NCBI GenBank assembly: GCA_034440255.1
Contig: JAWXBU010000160.1
Span: 1-64,000 of the forward strand
Length of the DNA: 64,000 bases
Reading direction: 5' to 3'
Origin: JAEUIA01 sp034440255
GTDB lineage: Bacteria > Planctomycetota > UBA1135 > GCA-002686595
The position numbers and the translations under genes are program-made. Of this stretch, positions 45,501 to 51,832 are shown in pieces. The notes under the pieces are model-generated. The model saw nothing but the letters and a program-made list of their open reading frames with translations. It was not told the origin of the DNA and ran no database searches. How positions within the stretch are numbered: position 1 is the stretch's first letter; every line of letters begins with the position of its first letter.

Positions 45501-46008
45501 TCCTCTGCCGAAACGTCCGCTGCTCGCTGCTCGCGAGAAGGCGCTGATCCACGTGCAGCGCGCACGTCGACAGGGGCTCGCCTACATCCCGAACTTGGTG
45601 AAGAGCCGCGTGCAGTGGAGGCGCGTGCAAGCGGAAGAGGCGAGCGAAGCGCAGCGCGAAAGTGAATCGATGCCGATGTTCCACTCGCGTCGCATCCAAG
45701 CCGCCTTCACTCGAGCGTTGGAGCAGTACGACGTCCAAAGTCTGCCGCTCGCGCTCGCGTTGTTCCGACCGAAGCTCGACATCGCGCACCACTTGGGTAA
45801 CGGTCGAATGACGAACGTGCATCGTGAATTGCTCTTCCACGACAACGGATGGGCACCTTTCGTCGAGCGCGTTTCCGTGCACGAAGTACCCGGCGATCAC
45901 GACAGTATGGTGCTCGAGCCCAACGTGCGCGTCCTCGCCCAGCGACTGCGACGAGCGCTCGAGGACGCCGAACTCCGGAGCGCCGAAAAGAGAGCGATCG
46001 CGCAGTGA
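39559..46008 (+). CDS. Type I polyketide synthase, KS-AT-KR-DH-ACP-TE
   Basis: The 2149-residue protein has KS (residues ~8-440) with the nucleophile Cys183 in TACSTSL, EAHGTGTAVGDP and KANIGHLD; AT (about 535-830) with Ser632 in GHSMGEN; KR (about 1160-1370) with TGGLGGIG and the Tyr/Asn of DYCAANAFLDA; DH (about 1387-1670) with His in WMIDEHRTLDGRALLPG and Asp in HPALLDVALH; ACP with GGHSLIAV (about 1803); TE with GGFSGGG (Ser1953) and His in PGDHDSM. So one round of extension, ketoreduction and dehydration is predicted, then release by the thioesterase. The order KR then DH is unusual. ATG at 39559 starts two codons after the NRPS stop. It is preceded by the NRPS carrier and followed directly by a PPTase. 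Confidence 0.92.
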   Translation: MSDAAHISETDIAVVGLSLRVPGAATPRAFWDNVRNGRVSVRKLSDDELKAAGVLAHELGEKNYVRFAAPLEGVGDFDPEFFGFGPKEGAILDPQHRHLYECAWEALEDAGHPPERFDGAIGVFTGCGMPWYFVNHVLTNPGLVDSVGLFLLRHTGNDKDFLATRISYAFDLKGPSVNVQTACSTSLVAIHLACQSLLSGECDMALAGGVTIEIPHGRGYLYKEGEILSPDGVCRPFDARAAGTVFGSGAGVVALRRLADALRDGDAIRAVIKGSAVNNDGSRKVGYLAPSVDGQAAAIVEALAVSGCEPDSIRYVEAHGTGTAVGDPIEVAALTEAFRRSTKQTNFCGIGSVKANIGHLDTAAGVASFTKAVLALQAGEIPPTPNFTTVNASIDIARSPFYVAHELRAWPESDGPRRAGVTSLGVGGTNAHIVLEQAPSSAASSTPKRPQQLLCLSARTKSALDGNTTRLSAHLSAHRESNLADVAWTLHVGRRAFTERRIVCARDVDEAVQLLESKDARRVHSATSRDRTGKIAFLFPGGGAQHFAMGAGLYEREPVYREIVDRGIAECRARFQLDLAPYLLPNSGDATERSRELLRPSVQLPAIFLVEYALAKLWSAYGVEPNALIGHSMGENTAACIAGVASFDDTLMLVRRRGELFERVAGGGMLSVSAAAEEIVPLLGPDLDLATINGPRMCVVSGATAALDAFAKLLAEREIEAKLVPIAIAAHSRLLAPILDDFEKAVRAMKLSPPQIPFVSNSTGTWITNEQATDPRYWVAHLRHTVRFAAGIDVLLADEARLLVEVGPGKVLSSLARSQSAFRPSHDVVATLRHPDENVDDATHFVAAFGRLWAAGAEVDIERLWKDETRKRVSLPTYAFDHRRCWIEPGRGATNGARDGAPEKIADIANWFRRAAWREDVLDAPTIERADGHWLIFADRAGVADELAQRLRKRGAIVAMVRDGDAFVRVGEGEYLLSPEQGREGYDALLADLAAHGSSPQHIVHAWLVTRGETFRPGSSFFHRNQEFGFYSLLFLAQALADQGASDALRLFVVSNGMARVGNELVPHPEKATVLGPCRVIPRELAHVVSASIDVDVFADQRAKHNGLNGRSSVKAIVSALETEIVSGPCRGTIAWRHGRRFVERFEKRTLGAPNDALSRIQKHSVHLVTGGLGGIGLSIAKWLARDHAARLVLLSRRGLPARELWPALLERAHRTDDNAAKIRAVLELEALGAEVLVASTDVTDVEGLATLADEIEMRFGRLDGVFHAAGVLRDGLIQERSLMDIEEVFAPKVHGTLALEGLIDRFTPSITVAFSSTSAALGAVGQIDYCAANAFLDAWAESRTARGRPTVALAWGIWAGVGMAARAADVEDGGSRDERAAKSELFATHRREPSGLHVFDAQWTAKSHWMIDEHRTLDGRALLPGTGYIEIARSALVEMGDSRAFDIEDLIFLEALFVPEDAPLDVRVVVRTGTDGHAFELRSRTGSETDGTWVTHARGTLVPTVERARKQLQIERFAESAPHADPRASSIGTAGVQAERLRFGPRWNVLRARNTGATEAFAKLALSPEFEADLAPFGLHPALLDVALHIAVDRIPDHGTDLWVPMSFDAVRVHAPLTSAIGCHVRLHAAQGGEHEMAMFDAVVTDGAGRVLVEIEGFALKRMRQGFARQAERAVDVRHEKPSAMDGTHDPASPIQAAFRHNVERGIQPHEGIDALKRVLANTNAGRMVVSSLELDALEMQAASLKLDRRDGDARFARPTLSSDYVAPRDEIETRIVEFWQELLGVDPVGIRDDFFQLGGHSLIAVRLFTRIKKAFHVEFPISVLFEAPTIERCADLVRSARGPIESAKTFENAAIPSKSIKPRFKHLVAMHSGEPAPRAPFFLVAGMFGNVLNLRHLAHLVGGERPFYGCQARGLYGDDAPHETFEEMATAYLAEIRAVQPHGPYHLGGFSGGGIAAFEMARQLIAAGEQVAAFVMLDTPLPKRPLLAAREKALIHVQRARRQGLAYIPNLVKSRVQWRRVQAEEASEAQRESESMPMFHSRRIQAAFTRALEQYDVQSLPLALALFRPKLDIAHHLGNGRMTNVHRELLFHDNGWAPFVERVSVHEVPGDHDSMVLEPNVRVLAQRLRRALEDAELRSAEKRAIAQ

Positions 46009-46670
46009 AGGTGTTGTCCCAGGACTTCGACACGAGGCTGGTCGTGGCCGCGGTGCCGATCTTCGACGCGAGCGTGATCCTTGCCGACGCGGAGTGTGCT
46101 GCCGTCGCGAACGCCACCGAAAAGCGGAAGCGCGAGTACACGACGGGCCGCTGGTTGGCGCGCGAACTGCTGCACCGCATCGGTTCGGCTCAGACGACCG
46201 TTGCGTGCTCTCCCGATCGGAGCCCGCGCTGGCCGCGTGGTTTCGTCGGCTCGATCGCGCACACGGATCGCCGATGCGTCGTCGCGGTCGGGCACGCGCA
46301 CGATTTCGCATCCGTCGGCATCGACATCGAACCGGTCGAGCCGGTCGAGACCGAACTCTTCGATTTCATCGCGACGACAGCCGAGCGAGAGAAGATCGAG
46401 TGCTTGCCCGTTTCGTCTCGGGGCCGTGCCGTGCGGCAGCTCTTCACGGCGAAAGAAGCGGCGTACAAGTGTGTGTACCCGCTCCTCGGGAAGTTCCTCG
46501 ACTTCGCCGAGATCGAGATCGAGTTCCCTTCCGCTGCCAATCGATTCAGCGTCACCATCGCTCACCCAGCAGCACGCGAGCTGGCGCTCGTCGGAAGCAT
46601 CGTCGAGTGCGACGGCTGCTTCTACACGCTGGTCACCACACCTGTGCTCGACGCAGTGAGCCCGAACTGA
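46005..46670 (+). CDS. 4'-Phosphopantetheinyl transferase (EntD/Sfp type)
   Basis: The 221-residue protein carries GFVGSIAHTDRRCVVAVG, the Mg-binding motif VGIDIEP and the FTAKEAAYKCVYP motif of Sfp/EntD-type enzymes. It would attach the phosphopantetheine arm to the carrier domains of the NRPS and PKS just upstream. GTG at 46005 overlaps the PKS stop (GTGA), and 13 bases separate its stop from the next gene's start. A pathway-specific transferase in the same transcript supports an active assembly line. Confidence 0.92.
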   Translation: MKVLSQDFDTRLVVAAVPIFDASVILADAECAAVANATEKRKREYTTGRWLARELLHRIGSAQTTVACSPDRSPRWPRGFVGSIAHTDRRCVVAVGHAHDFASVGIDIEPVEPVETELFDFIATTAEREKIECLPVSSRGRAVRQLFTAKEAAYKCVYPLLGKFLDFAEIEIEFPSAANRFSVTIAHPAARELALVGSIVECDGCFYTLVTTPVLDAVSPN

Positions 46671-46683
46671 AGCACGAGACACC

Positions 46684-47925
46684 GTGTACTTAGTTCCGAT
46701 CCACGTACCGATTCACGTCGAAGGGGAGCGCACGTTCCTGTCATCGGACTGGCTGCGTTCGTTGCACTTGTTGCGCGATTCGCTGCCGGAAACCTTCGGC
46801 CCGTTGAAGGTTGTCGCGCCTTCGCTGCCGGCGAACGACGTCAGCTTCGGACAGCGTCTCGAAGAAGCGAACTTCGCGCACGACGGCATCCACCTCGTTC
46901 CGTCGTTCGATCTGCACACGAGTGCGAAGTCGTATTGGTTGCAGCATCGCCGTCGATGGATCGCCGACTTGTCACGCGAAATGGCAGACGCGACGGTGGT
47001 TCACGCTGGCTATGACGACGTGTATCGACCGATCGCCTACGAGGGACTCGTGCTCGCCTGGAAGCGCGGGATCACGAGTGTGTTCGTGCAAGACACCGAC
47101 ATCCCGCTGCAAATGCGACAGCTGGCGCGAGGTGCGAAGCAAAAACTACACGCAGCCGTCTACGGAACGCTGTACGACCGAGCCTGCCTGAAGTCCGTCG
47201 CGCGCTGCGATCTGTCGCTCTTGAAAGGGGCGCACTTGATGCAGCGCTACGGGCGCATCGCGAATAACCCACGCGAATTTCACGACACCTCGTTCGCGCG
47301 GGCCGACATCGTCACGCAGGCGAGCCTCGAGGCGCGGCTGGCGACGCTGACCGCTGATCGCGATTTGAGACTCGTCTACTGCGGTCGCTTCGAAGCTCGC
47401 AAGGGTCTCGATCACAGCATGGCGATAGTGAAGCGAGCGCGAGAGCTCGGCGCGCGAGTGGGTTTCGACCTGATCGGCGACGGCACGGAACGTACGCGTC
47501 TCGAGGCGCTCGCGAACGATCCGCTCTTGCGGGGGGCCGTGCGCTTTCTCGGGGCCCGCGCGTACGGCAGCGAACTTCTGCACGACCTTGCCGCATACGA
47601 TGCACTGCTCTTCACACCGACGGCCGAGGACACGCCGCGCATGATCTTCGACGGGTATGCCGCCGGTCTGCCGTTGATCGCGTACGACATCGACTACGTC
47701 AAGGAACGCGATCGTGAAGAGGAGGCGACGCTCTGTCTGCGCTCGAACGACGTCGAAGATTCAGGCCGAAAACTGGCTGAAATCGCTGCGAATCGTGCCT
47801 CGCTCGCGAAGTTCGCTCGCGCCGCGCGGACCGCGGCCGAGCATCACAGCGCCGAGTCGTGGTACGAACGTCGCGCACAGTGGACGCTCGATGCGCACGA
47901 AAAACGTCGGGCTGCACGAAGCTGA
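46684..47925 (+). CDS. Glycosyltransferase family 4-like protein
   Basis: The 413-residue protein has a GT-B C-terminal half with VYCGRFEARKGLDHSMAIVK, FDLIGDGTERTRLEALA and a donor-site region DALLFTPTAEDTPRMIFDGY, where an EDTPR-type motif takes the usual EX7E place. The N-terminal domain is divergent. GTG at 46684 is 13 bases after the PPTase stop. As the last gene of the NRPS/PKS operon it is the best candidate for joining the assembly-line product to a sugar or for glycosylating it. Confidence 0.82.
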   Translation: MYLVPIHVPIHVEGERTFLSSDWLRSLHLLRDSLPETFGPLKVVAPSLPANDVSFGQRLEEANFAHDGIHLVPSFDLHTSAKSYWLQHRRRWIADLSREMADATVVHAGYDDVYRPIAYEGLVLAWKRGITSVFVQDTDIPLQMRQLARGAKQKLHAAVYGTLYDRACLKSVARCDLSLLKGAHLMQRYGRIANNPREFHDTSFARADIVTQASLEARLATLTADRDLRLVYCGRFEARKGLDHSMAIVKRARELGARVGFDLIGDGTERTRLEALANDPLLRGAVRFLGARAYGSELLHDLAAYDALLFTPTAEDTPRMIFDGYAAGLPLIAYDIDYVKERDREEEATLCLRSNDVEDSGRKLAEIAANRASLAKFARAARTAAEHHSAESWYERRAQWTLDAHEKRRAARS

Positions 47926-47938
47926 TGCAGCGCTCGGA

Positions 47939-48427
47939 TCACAAGCGTCGCTGCCAGTACCCGACGTCTATCCAGCGGCCGAACTTGAAGCCGACTTCGA
48001 GGAAGTGCGCCGTCTTCACGAAGCCCAACTTCTCGTGCAACGCGACGCTCGCGTCGTTCGGCAGCGCGATTCCGCCGATGACCGAGTGCAAGCCGAGCCG
48101 AGTCAGTTCTGCGAGCAATGGCTCGTAGAGCCGCGTGCCGATGCCCGATCTCGCCGAATGTGGCGCGACGTACACGGAGCACTCGACGCTGAAGCGATAT
48201 GCGGCCCGCGCTTTCCACTTCGACGCATAGGCGAATCCGACGACGACGCCCGCGGACTCGGCGACCAGCCACGGCAAGCCTTGGCCCTGAACTTCGCTGA
48301 CGCGCGTCCACATCTCGTGCTCCGACACGGGCGCTTCCTCGAACGAGATCACGGTCGTGAGCACGTAATGCGAGTAGAGGCTCGCGATCGCCGGAGCGTC
48401 GATCTGCGTCGCGGATCGAACGATCAT
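47939..48427 (-). CDS. GNAT N-acetyltransferase (phosphinothricin acetyltransferase-like)
   Basis: The 162-residue protein starts MIVRSATQIDAPAIASLYSH and has the GNAT acetyl-CoA motif SARSGIGTRLYEPLLAELTR and ALHEKLGFVKTAHF at the end, matching the Pat/Bar-like group by length and pattern (YVLTTVISFEEAPVS). It would acetylate an amino group of a small molecule. It lies convergent to the NRPS/PKS operon and 129 bases downstream of the CpsD-like gene behind a likely terminator, so it is probably separately transcribed. ATG at 48427 is preferred over an in-frame codon at 48511, which lies in the terminator. Confidence 0.85.
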   Translation of the reverse strand: MIVRSATQIDAPAIASLYSHYVLTTVISFEEAPVSEHEMWTRVSEVQGQGLPWLVAESAGVVVGFAYASKWKARAAYRFSVECSVYVAPHSARSGIGTRLYEPLLAELTRLGLHSVIGGIALPNDASVALHEKLGFVKTAHFLEVGFKFGRWIDVGYWQRRL

Positions 48428-48481
48428 CGGGTGCGCACTGGCGGTCGAGAGCAAGAGGGGATCACGATCGAGCGAGGTTAG

Positions 48482-48521
48482 CAAAACGTCGCGGCCCGGC
48501 TGCGTGTGCAACCGGGCCGCG
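48482..48521 (-). terminator. Rho-independent terminator of the Wzz/CpsD operon
   Basis: A perfect 10-bp stem, CGCGGCCCGG (48490-48499) with CCGGGCCGCG (48512-48521), loop of 12 bases, is followed on the minus strand by ACGTTTTGC. It lies 35 bases beyond the stop of the CpsD-like gene and before the GNAT gene. The T-tract is short, so moderate confidence. Confidence 0.6.
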
Positions 48522-48556
48522 ATGATGCGTATCCGTGACGAGCGCGCGCTCGACGT

Positions 48557-49201
48557 TCAGGCTGCTTGATCGCGATCCGCAGCTTCATCTGTGCGATTGA
48601 GCAACGTGCCGATCACGCGCACGCCGCTATCTTGCAGTTCGCGCACGGCACGTTGTGCGTCTTCACGTCGCGCGGATCCTGCTCGCAGCACGAGCACGGC
48701 CGCGTCGACGTCGCGCAAGAGGATGCGCGTTTCGCTGTGATCGAAGATTGGCGGTGCATCGACGATGACGTACTTGCAGCCTTCGCCGAGCTTCGCGAGT
48801 GCCACCTTCGCAGCCAGTGTCGCGAACTCGCCCGCGAGGGGCAAGCGCGCGCTGCCGCTGCTCAAAATGTGCAGGCGCAGCTCACCGAGAGCTTCGAGTC
48901 GGCGCGTGGCCTTGTCGATGTCCATGCGGCCGTCGAGCACGTCGGACAGGCCGACTTCGCTCTGGATCCCGAGGTAGTTCGCGAGCGCCGGAGCCTGGAG
49001 ATTGGTTTCGACGAGAGCGACGTTCACGCGCAAGTTGCGCGCGAGCCCGATTGCCGTCGCTGCTGCGAGCGAAGTCGTGCCGGCACCGCGTTCGGTGCTG
49101 GTGAACAGGATGCGAGCCGGCGTTCGATCGAACGTCTGACGCGAGATCTCGGTCCAGACCGGGTCGACGAGGTGATTCAGTCGCGAGAGAAGTTTGTTCA
49201 T
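48557..49201 (-). CDS. CpsD/CapB-like tyrosine kinase-type ATPase with degenerate Walker A
   Basis: The 214-residue protein matches the cytoplasmic ATPase of bacterial tyrosine kinases: FTSTERGAGTTSLAAATA at the P-loop, ALVETNLQAPALANYLG at the A' motif, GLSDVLDGRM, and YVIVDAPPI at Walker B. The P-loop Lys is replaced (GAGTTS where family members have GxGKST) and the A' Asp residues are Glu/Asn. Tyr-rich C-terminal cluster is absent. It is therefore probably a pseudokinase that still binds the Wzz partner. ATG at 49201 lies 11 bases after the Wzz stop. Polymer length control is the inferred role. Confidence 0.8.
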   Translation of the reverse strand: MNKLLSRLNHLVDPVWTEISRQTFDRTPARILFTSTERGAGTTSLAAATAIGLARNLRVNVALVETNLQAPALANYLGIQSEVGLSDVLDGRMDIDKATRRLEALGELRLHILSSGSARLPLAGEFATLAAKVALAKLGEGCKYVIVDAPPIFDHSETRILLRDVDAAVLVLRAGSARREDAQRAVRELQDSGVRVIGTLLNRTDEAADRDQAA

Positions 49202-49212
49202 GTTGCTCCAGT

Positions 49213-50628
49213 TCACGCCGCGAGGTCGCGTGAGTTGTATTCGGGGATGGTGCCGAGCAAGCGCACGCCGAGCTGGCGTTCGACGGTCGGGCCGTGACGC
49301 AGACGGCGGTCGAAGAACTCGCGCATGGCCGCGAGCCAAATGCCTGCGACGAGCGAGAATGCGAACGCGGCGAGGATGATCTTCTCGCGCTTCGGGCCGT
49401 CCTTCTTGAAGTTCAAGGTCGGCTGTTGGAGCACGAGCAAGTTCGCCTCCGAGTGCAGGTCGATGCTGCCCAAGTCTTCGAGTTGCGAGAAGCGGCGCAT
49501 CAGTTCCGTGGACCGCGCGGCTTCGAAATCACGAGTCGCACCGAGCGCGGCGTGCGTCCTTTCGCATTCGCGCAAGCCTTCGATGCGCGTTCTTTGCGAC
49601 GCGACTTCGGACGACAAGCGCTCCAGGCGTGCCGAGTTCGTGGCCGCATCGACGTCGAGCTCGTTCACACGCTCTTTCAGCGCGAGATACGTCGGATTCG
49701 GGGCACTTTCGCGGACGAGATTGATCTGTGCGCCGAGCCCGTTCATCCGATTCGTCACCGCGGTGCGTTCGGCCTGTACTTCGTCGCGCTTCAACATCGC
49801 CGCGTTGTAGTCGCGCTCGAGCAGCGCGCCGGCTTCGATCAGCACTCGGCGTTGGACTTCGATGTCGATGATGTTGCACGTGCGTACGTGATCGAAGTAG
49901 GCCTGGGCCGCTTCGTCGCGACGCTGTTTCGCGCTCTCGACCTTGGGACGGTTCATTTCGAGCACGGGCTCGACGGAGAACTGATCGACGTGACGTTCGA
50001 CGTATGCTGCGACCAATGCTTGCGTCACAGCGCGAGCTCGTTCGGCGGAATTCGCTCGGTAGGTCACGCGGATCACGTTCGAATCCGTGCTGCCCTCGAG
50101 CGCCACGTTCTCGGTCAACACGTCGACGGCCTGTGCGATGCACGTCTGGCATCCGCCGGGCGTGCACTCGTGCGCAGGCTTGCCGACGCCCTGAACCCAC
50201 GCCTGCATCGAGTGCAGTGTGCGCACGGCCCACGGTGTTTCGGCGCCGTCGTCACGCGTCGGATCGGCGATCTTCAGGATCTCCGCCGGACCGAACGTGC
50301 GCGCGACTTTTTGGTAGATCGCTTGGTCGCGCAACATTTCGATCTCGGCTTCGGTCGTCGGACGTGCCGAGCGATCCTCTTCCGACGTCGTGACCAGCGA
50401 CTCCGACGTGACTCTTTCGCGCGAGCCGGAGCGCAGTAGCAGTTTCGCCTCGGACGTGTAGACGTTCGTCTGCGAGAGAGCGAAATACAGACCGACGAAC
50501 GTGCCGAGGATGACCAGCGGAATGAGCCACTTGCGTGATCTCTTCACGCCCAGTGTCACCGTTTGGAGGATGTCCGGTCCCGCGAGGCCGTCCGGATCTT
50601 GATGCGAAGTGGATCGTTGTTCGTTCAC
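49213..50628 (-). CDS. Wzz-type polysaccharide chain-length determinant
   Basis: The 471-residue protein has an N-terminal transmembrane helix (WLIPLVILGTFVGLYFALS), a long coiled-coil periplasmic domain (about 200-390) with QLEDLGSIDLHSEANLLVLQ and a C-terminal helix ILAAFAFSLVAGIWLAAMRE. This is the PCP/Wzz topology. An unusual Cys-rich stretch, ECTPGGCQTC, lies near residue 155 in the periplasmic part. It would set polymer length with the downstream CpsD-like protein and the export protein upstream. It lies 10 bases after the export gene. Confidence 0.9.
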   Translation of the reverse strand: MNEQRSTSHQDPDGLAGPDILQTVTLGVKRSRKWLIPLVILGTFVGLYFALSQTNVYTSEAKLLLRSGSRERVTSESLVTTSEEDRSARPTTEAEIEMLRDQAIYQKVARTFGPAEILKIADPTRDDGAETPWAVRTLHSMQAWVQGVGKPAHECTPGGCQTCIAQAVDVLTENVALEGSTDSNVIRVTYRANSAERARAVTQALVAAYVERHVDQFSVEPVLEMNRPKVESAKQRRDEAAQAYFDHVRTCNIIDIEVQRRVLIEAGALLERDYNAAMLKRDEVQAERTAVTNRMNGLGAQINLVRESAPNPTYLALKERVNELDVDAATNSARLERLSSEVASQRTRIEGLRECERTHAALGATRDFEAARSTELMRRFSQLEDLGSIDLHSEANLLVLQQPTLNFKKDGPKREKIILAAFAFSLVAGIWLAAMREFFDRRLRHGPTVERQLGVRLLGTIPEYNSRDLAA

Positions 50629-50638
50629 GGTGGTGGGC

Positions 50639-51172
50639 TCACTGGAGCGTGAAGACGGGGAAGGGAACGGGGATCAAACGCCGGATGTAGTTGTCGACCC
50701 AGTGGCCGAGGTCGTCGATCGGGAGGTTCGGCACGTAGACGATGTCGTACGGCTGCAAGAAGATCGTCTTGGGGCTGCTCCAATATTTGGGGCGCGCGTC
50801 GATCTGCCAGGCGAGTTGTTGTTGCTTGAGGCGATCCCATCGCACGAGCACGAGACTCGACGTGTAGGCCGTCGCAGTCCTGTGTCCACCCGCGCGAGCG
50901 ATGGCTTCGACGAGCGTCAAACGCCGTCCCGCTTCGATCGGAATCTGTCCCGGTTCGGCGACTTCACCGAGCACGTGCACGCTGCGCGGCGTGATGTCGG
51001 TGCCGACGATCGTGGGCGCAGAGTCGACGATCTCGAGCGGCTCCAGCGTCGCGTTGATCTGATCCGCGATCTCGGGCAACGGAGGCCCGCCCGGCAAAGC
51101 GCACGCGCCCGACAGAGCGAGCAGTGCCGCACCAGCACAGCGGAGCAGAGCGTTCGAAAAGGGAAAGGACAC
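50639..51172 (-). CDS. Short polysaccharide export lipoprotein with SLBB-like domain
   Basis: The 177-residue protein begins with MSFPFSNALLRCAGAALLAL and a Cys in LSGACALPG, so it is probably a lipoprotein. The rest carries an SLBB-like segment (VHVLGEVAEPGQIPIEAGRR, LVEAIARAGGHRTATAY) and a final YDIVYVPNLPIDDLGHWVDN that matches the end of outer-membrane polysaccharide export proteins. The N-terminal Poly_export domain of Wza is missing. GTG at 51172 is used because GGAGG lies eight bases before it. It heads the minus-strand export operon. Confidence 0.75.
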   Translation of the reverse strand: MSFPFSNALLRCAGAALLALSGACALPGGPPLPEIADQINATLEPLEIVDSAPTIVGTDITPRSVHVLGEVAEPGQIPIEAGRRLTLVEAIARAGGHRTATAYTSSLVLVRWDRLKQQQLAWQIDARPKYWSSPKTIFLQPYDIVYVPNLPIDDLGHWVDNYIRRLIPVPFPVFTLQ

Positions 51173-51180
51173 GGGGACGG

Positions 51181-51185
51181 CCTCC
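51181..51185 (-). promoter_or_regulatory. Ribosome binding site deciding the export protein start
   Basis: GGAGG on the minus strand sits eight bases before the GTG at 51172, favouring it over ATG at 51229. Confidence 0.65.
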
Positions 51186-51345
51186 GACGAGGGATGGATG
51201 GAAGACTTCGCCTGGGGTATCGACCGCATCTTTTGCAGGGCTTGAGTACCAACGACGACCAGCGCGTCTCACAGGGAAAAAAGTTCCGCGACGCTATGTC
51301 CCTTGGGTGTGGTGATCCGCGCTCGATGCGGTGAGAATCGCTTGA

Positions 51346-51828
51346 ATGCAGCCCATTCGCGCACCGAAGAACGACGAGAGATTCATCGTCTCGCCCTTCG
51401 GAAAACCGTGGGAGCACTGGCTATTGCTGGGCTTCGGCGTCGCTGCGATCGCGATCGTCGTCGTGCTCGCGATCGTGGTCGAACCCGATGCACGCGGGTT
51501 CGGCACGCACGAAAAGCTCGGGCTTCCGGCCTGTATTCCGATGGAACGGTGGGGCGTGCCGTGTCCGGGCTGCGGCGTGACGACGTCGGTCGCGCTCGCA
51601 TGGCATGGACAGGTGTGGGCGTCGATCCGCAATCAGCCTTTCGGCTTCGTCACGGCGATCGCGCTGCCGAGCTACTCACTCTGGGCGATTTCAACCGCGC
51701 TGCGCGGAAGGAATTTGGCGAGCGAGGTCTCGCGCTGGCGCATGGGCCGGCTGGGAGTCGCGCTCGTCGCCGTCATGGCGTTGTCGTGGCTCTTCAAACT
51801 CGCACTCGTGCGCGAGTGGATCGGCTGA
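51346..51828 (+). CDS. DUF2752 membrane protein
   Basis: The 160-residue protein has three hydrophobic segments (residues ~26-47, 95-115 and 135-152) and the DUF2752 signature CPGCG in WGVPCPGCGVTTSVALAWHG. Function is unknown; the family is widespread, small and membrane-bound. It lies 173 bases upstream of the start of the export operon (which runs the other way), and ends four bases before the convergent rsgA stop. Confidence 0.87.
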   Translation: MQPIRAPKNDERFIVSPFGKPWEHWLLLGFGVAAIAIVVVLAIVVEPDARGFGTHEKLGLPACIPMERWGVPCPGCGVTTSVALAWHGQVWASIRNQPFGFVTAIALPSYSLWAISTALRGRNLASEVSRWRMGRLGVALVAVMALSWLFKLALVREWIG

Positions 51829-51832
51829 GCGC

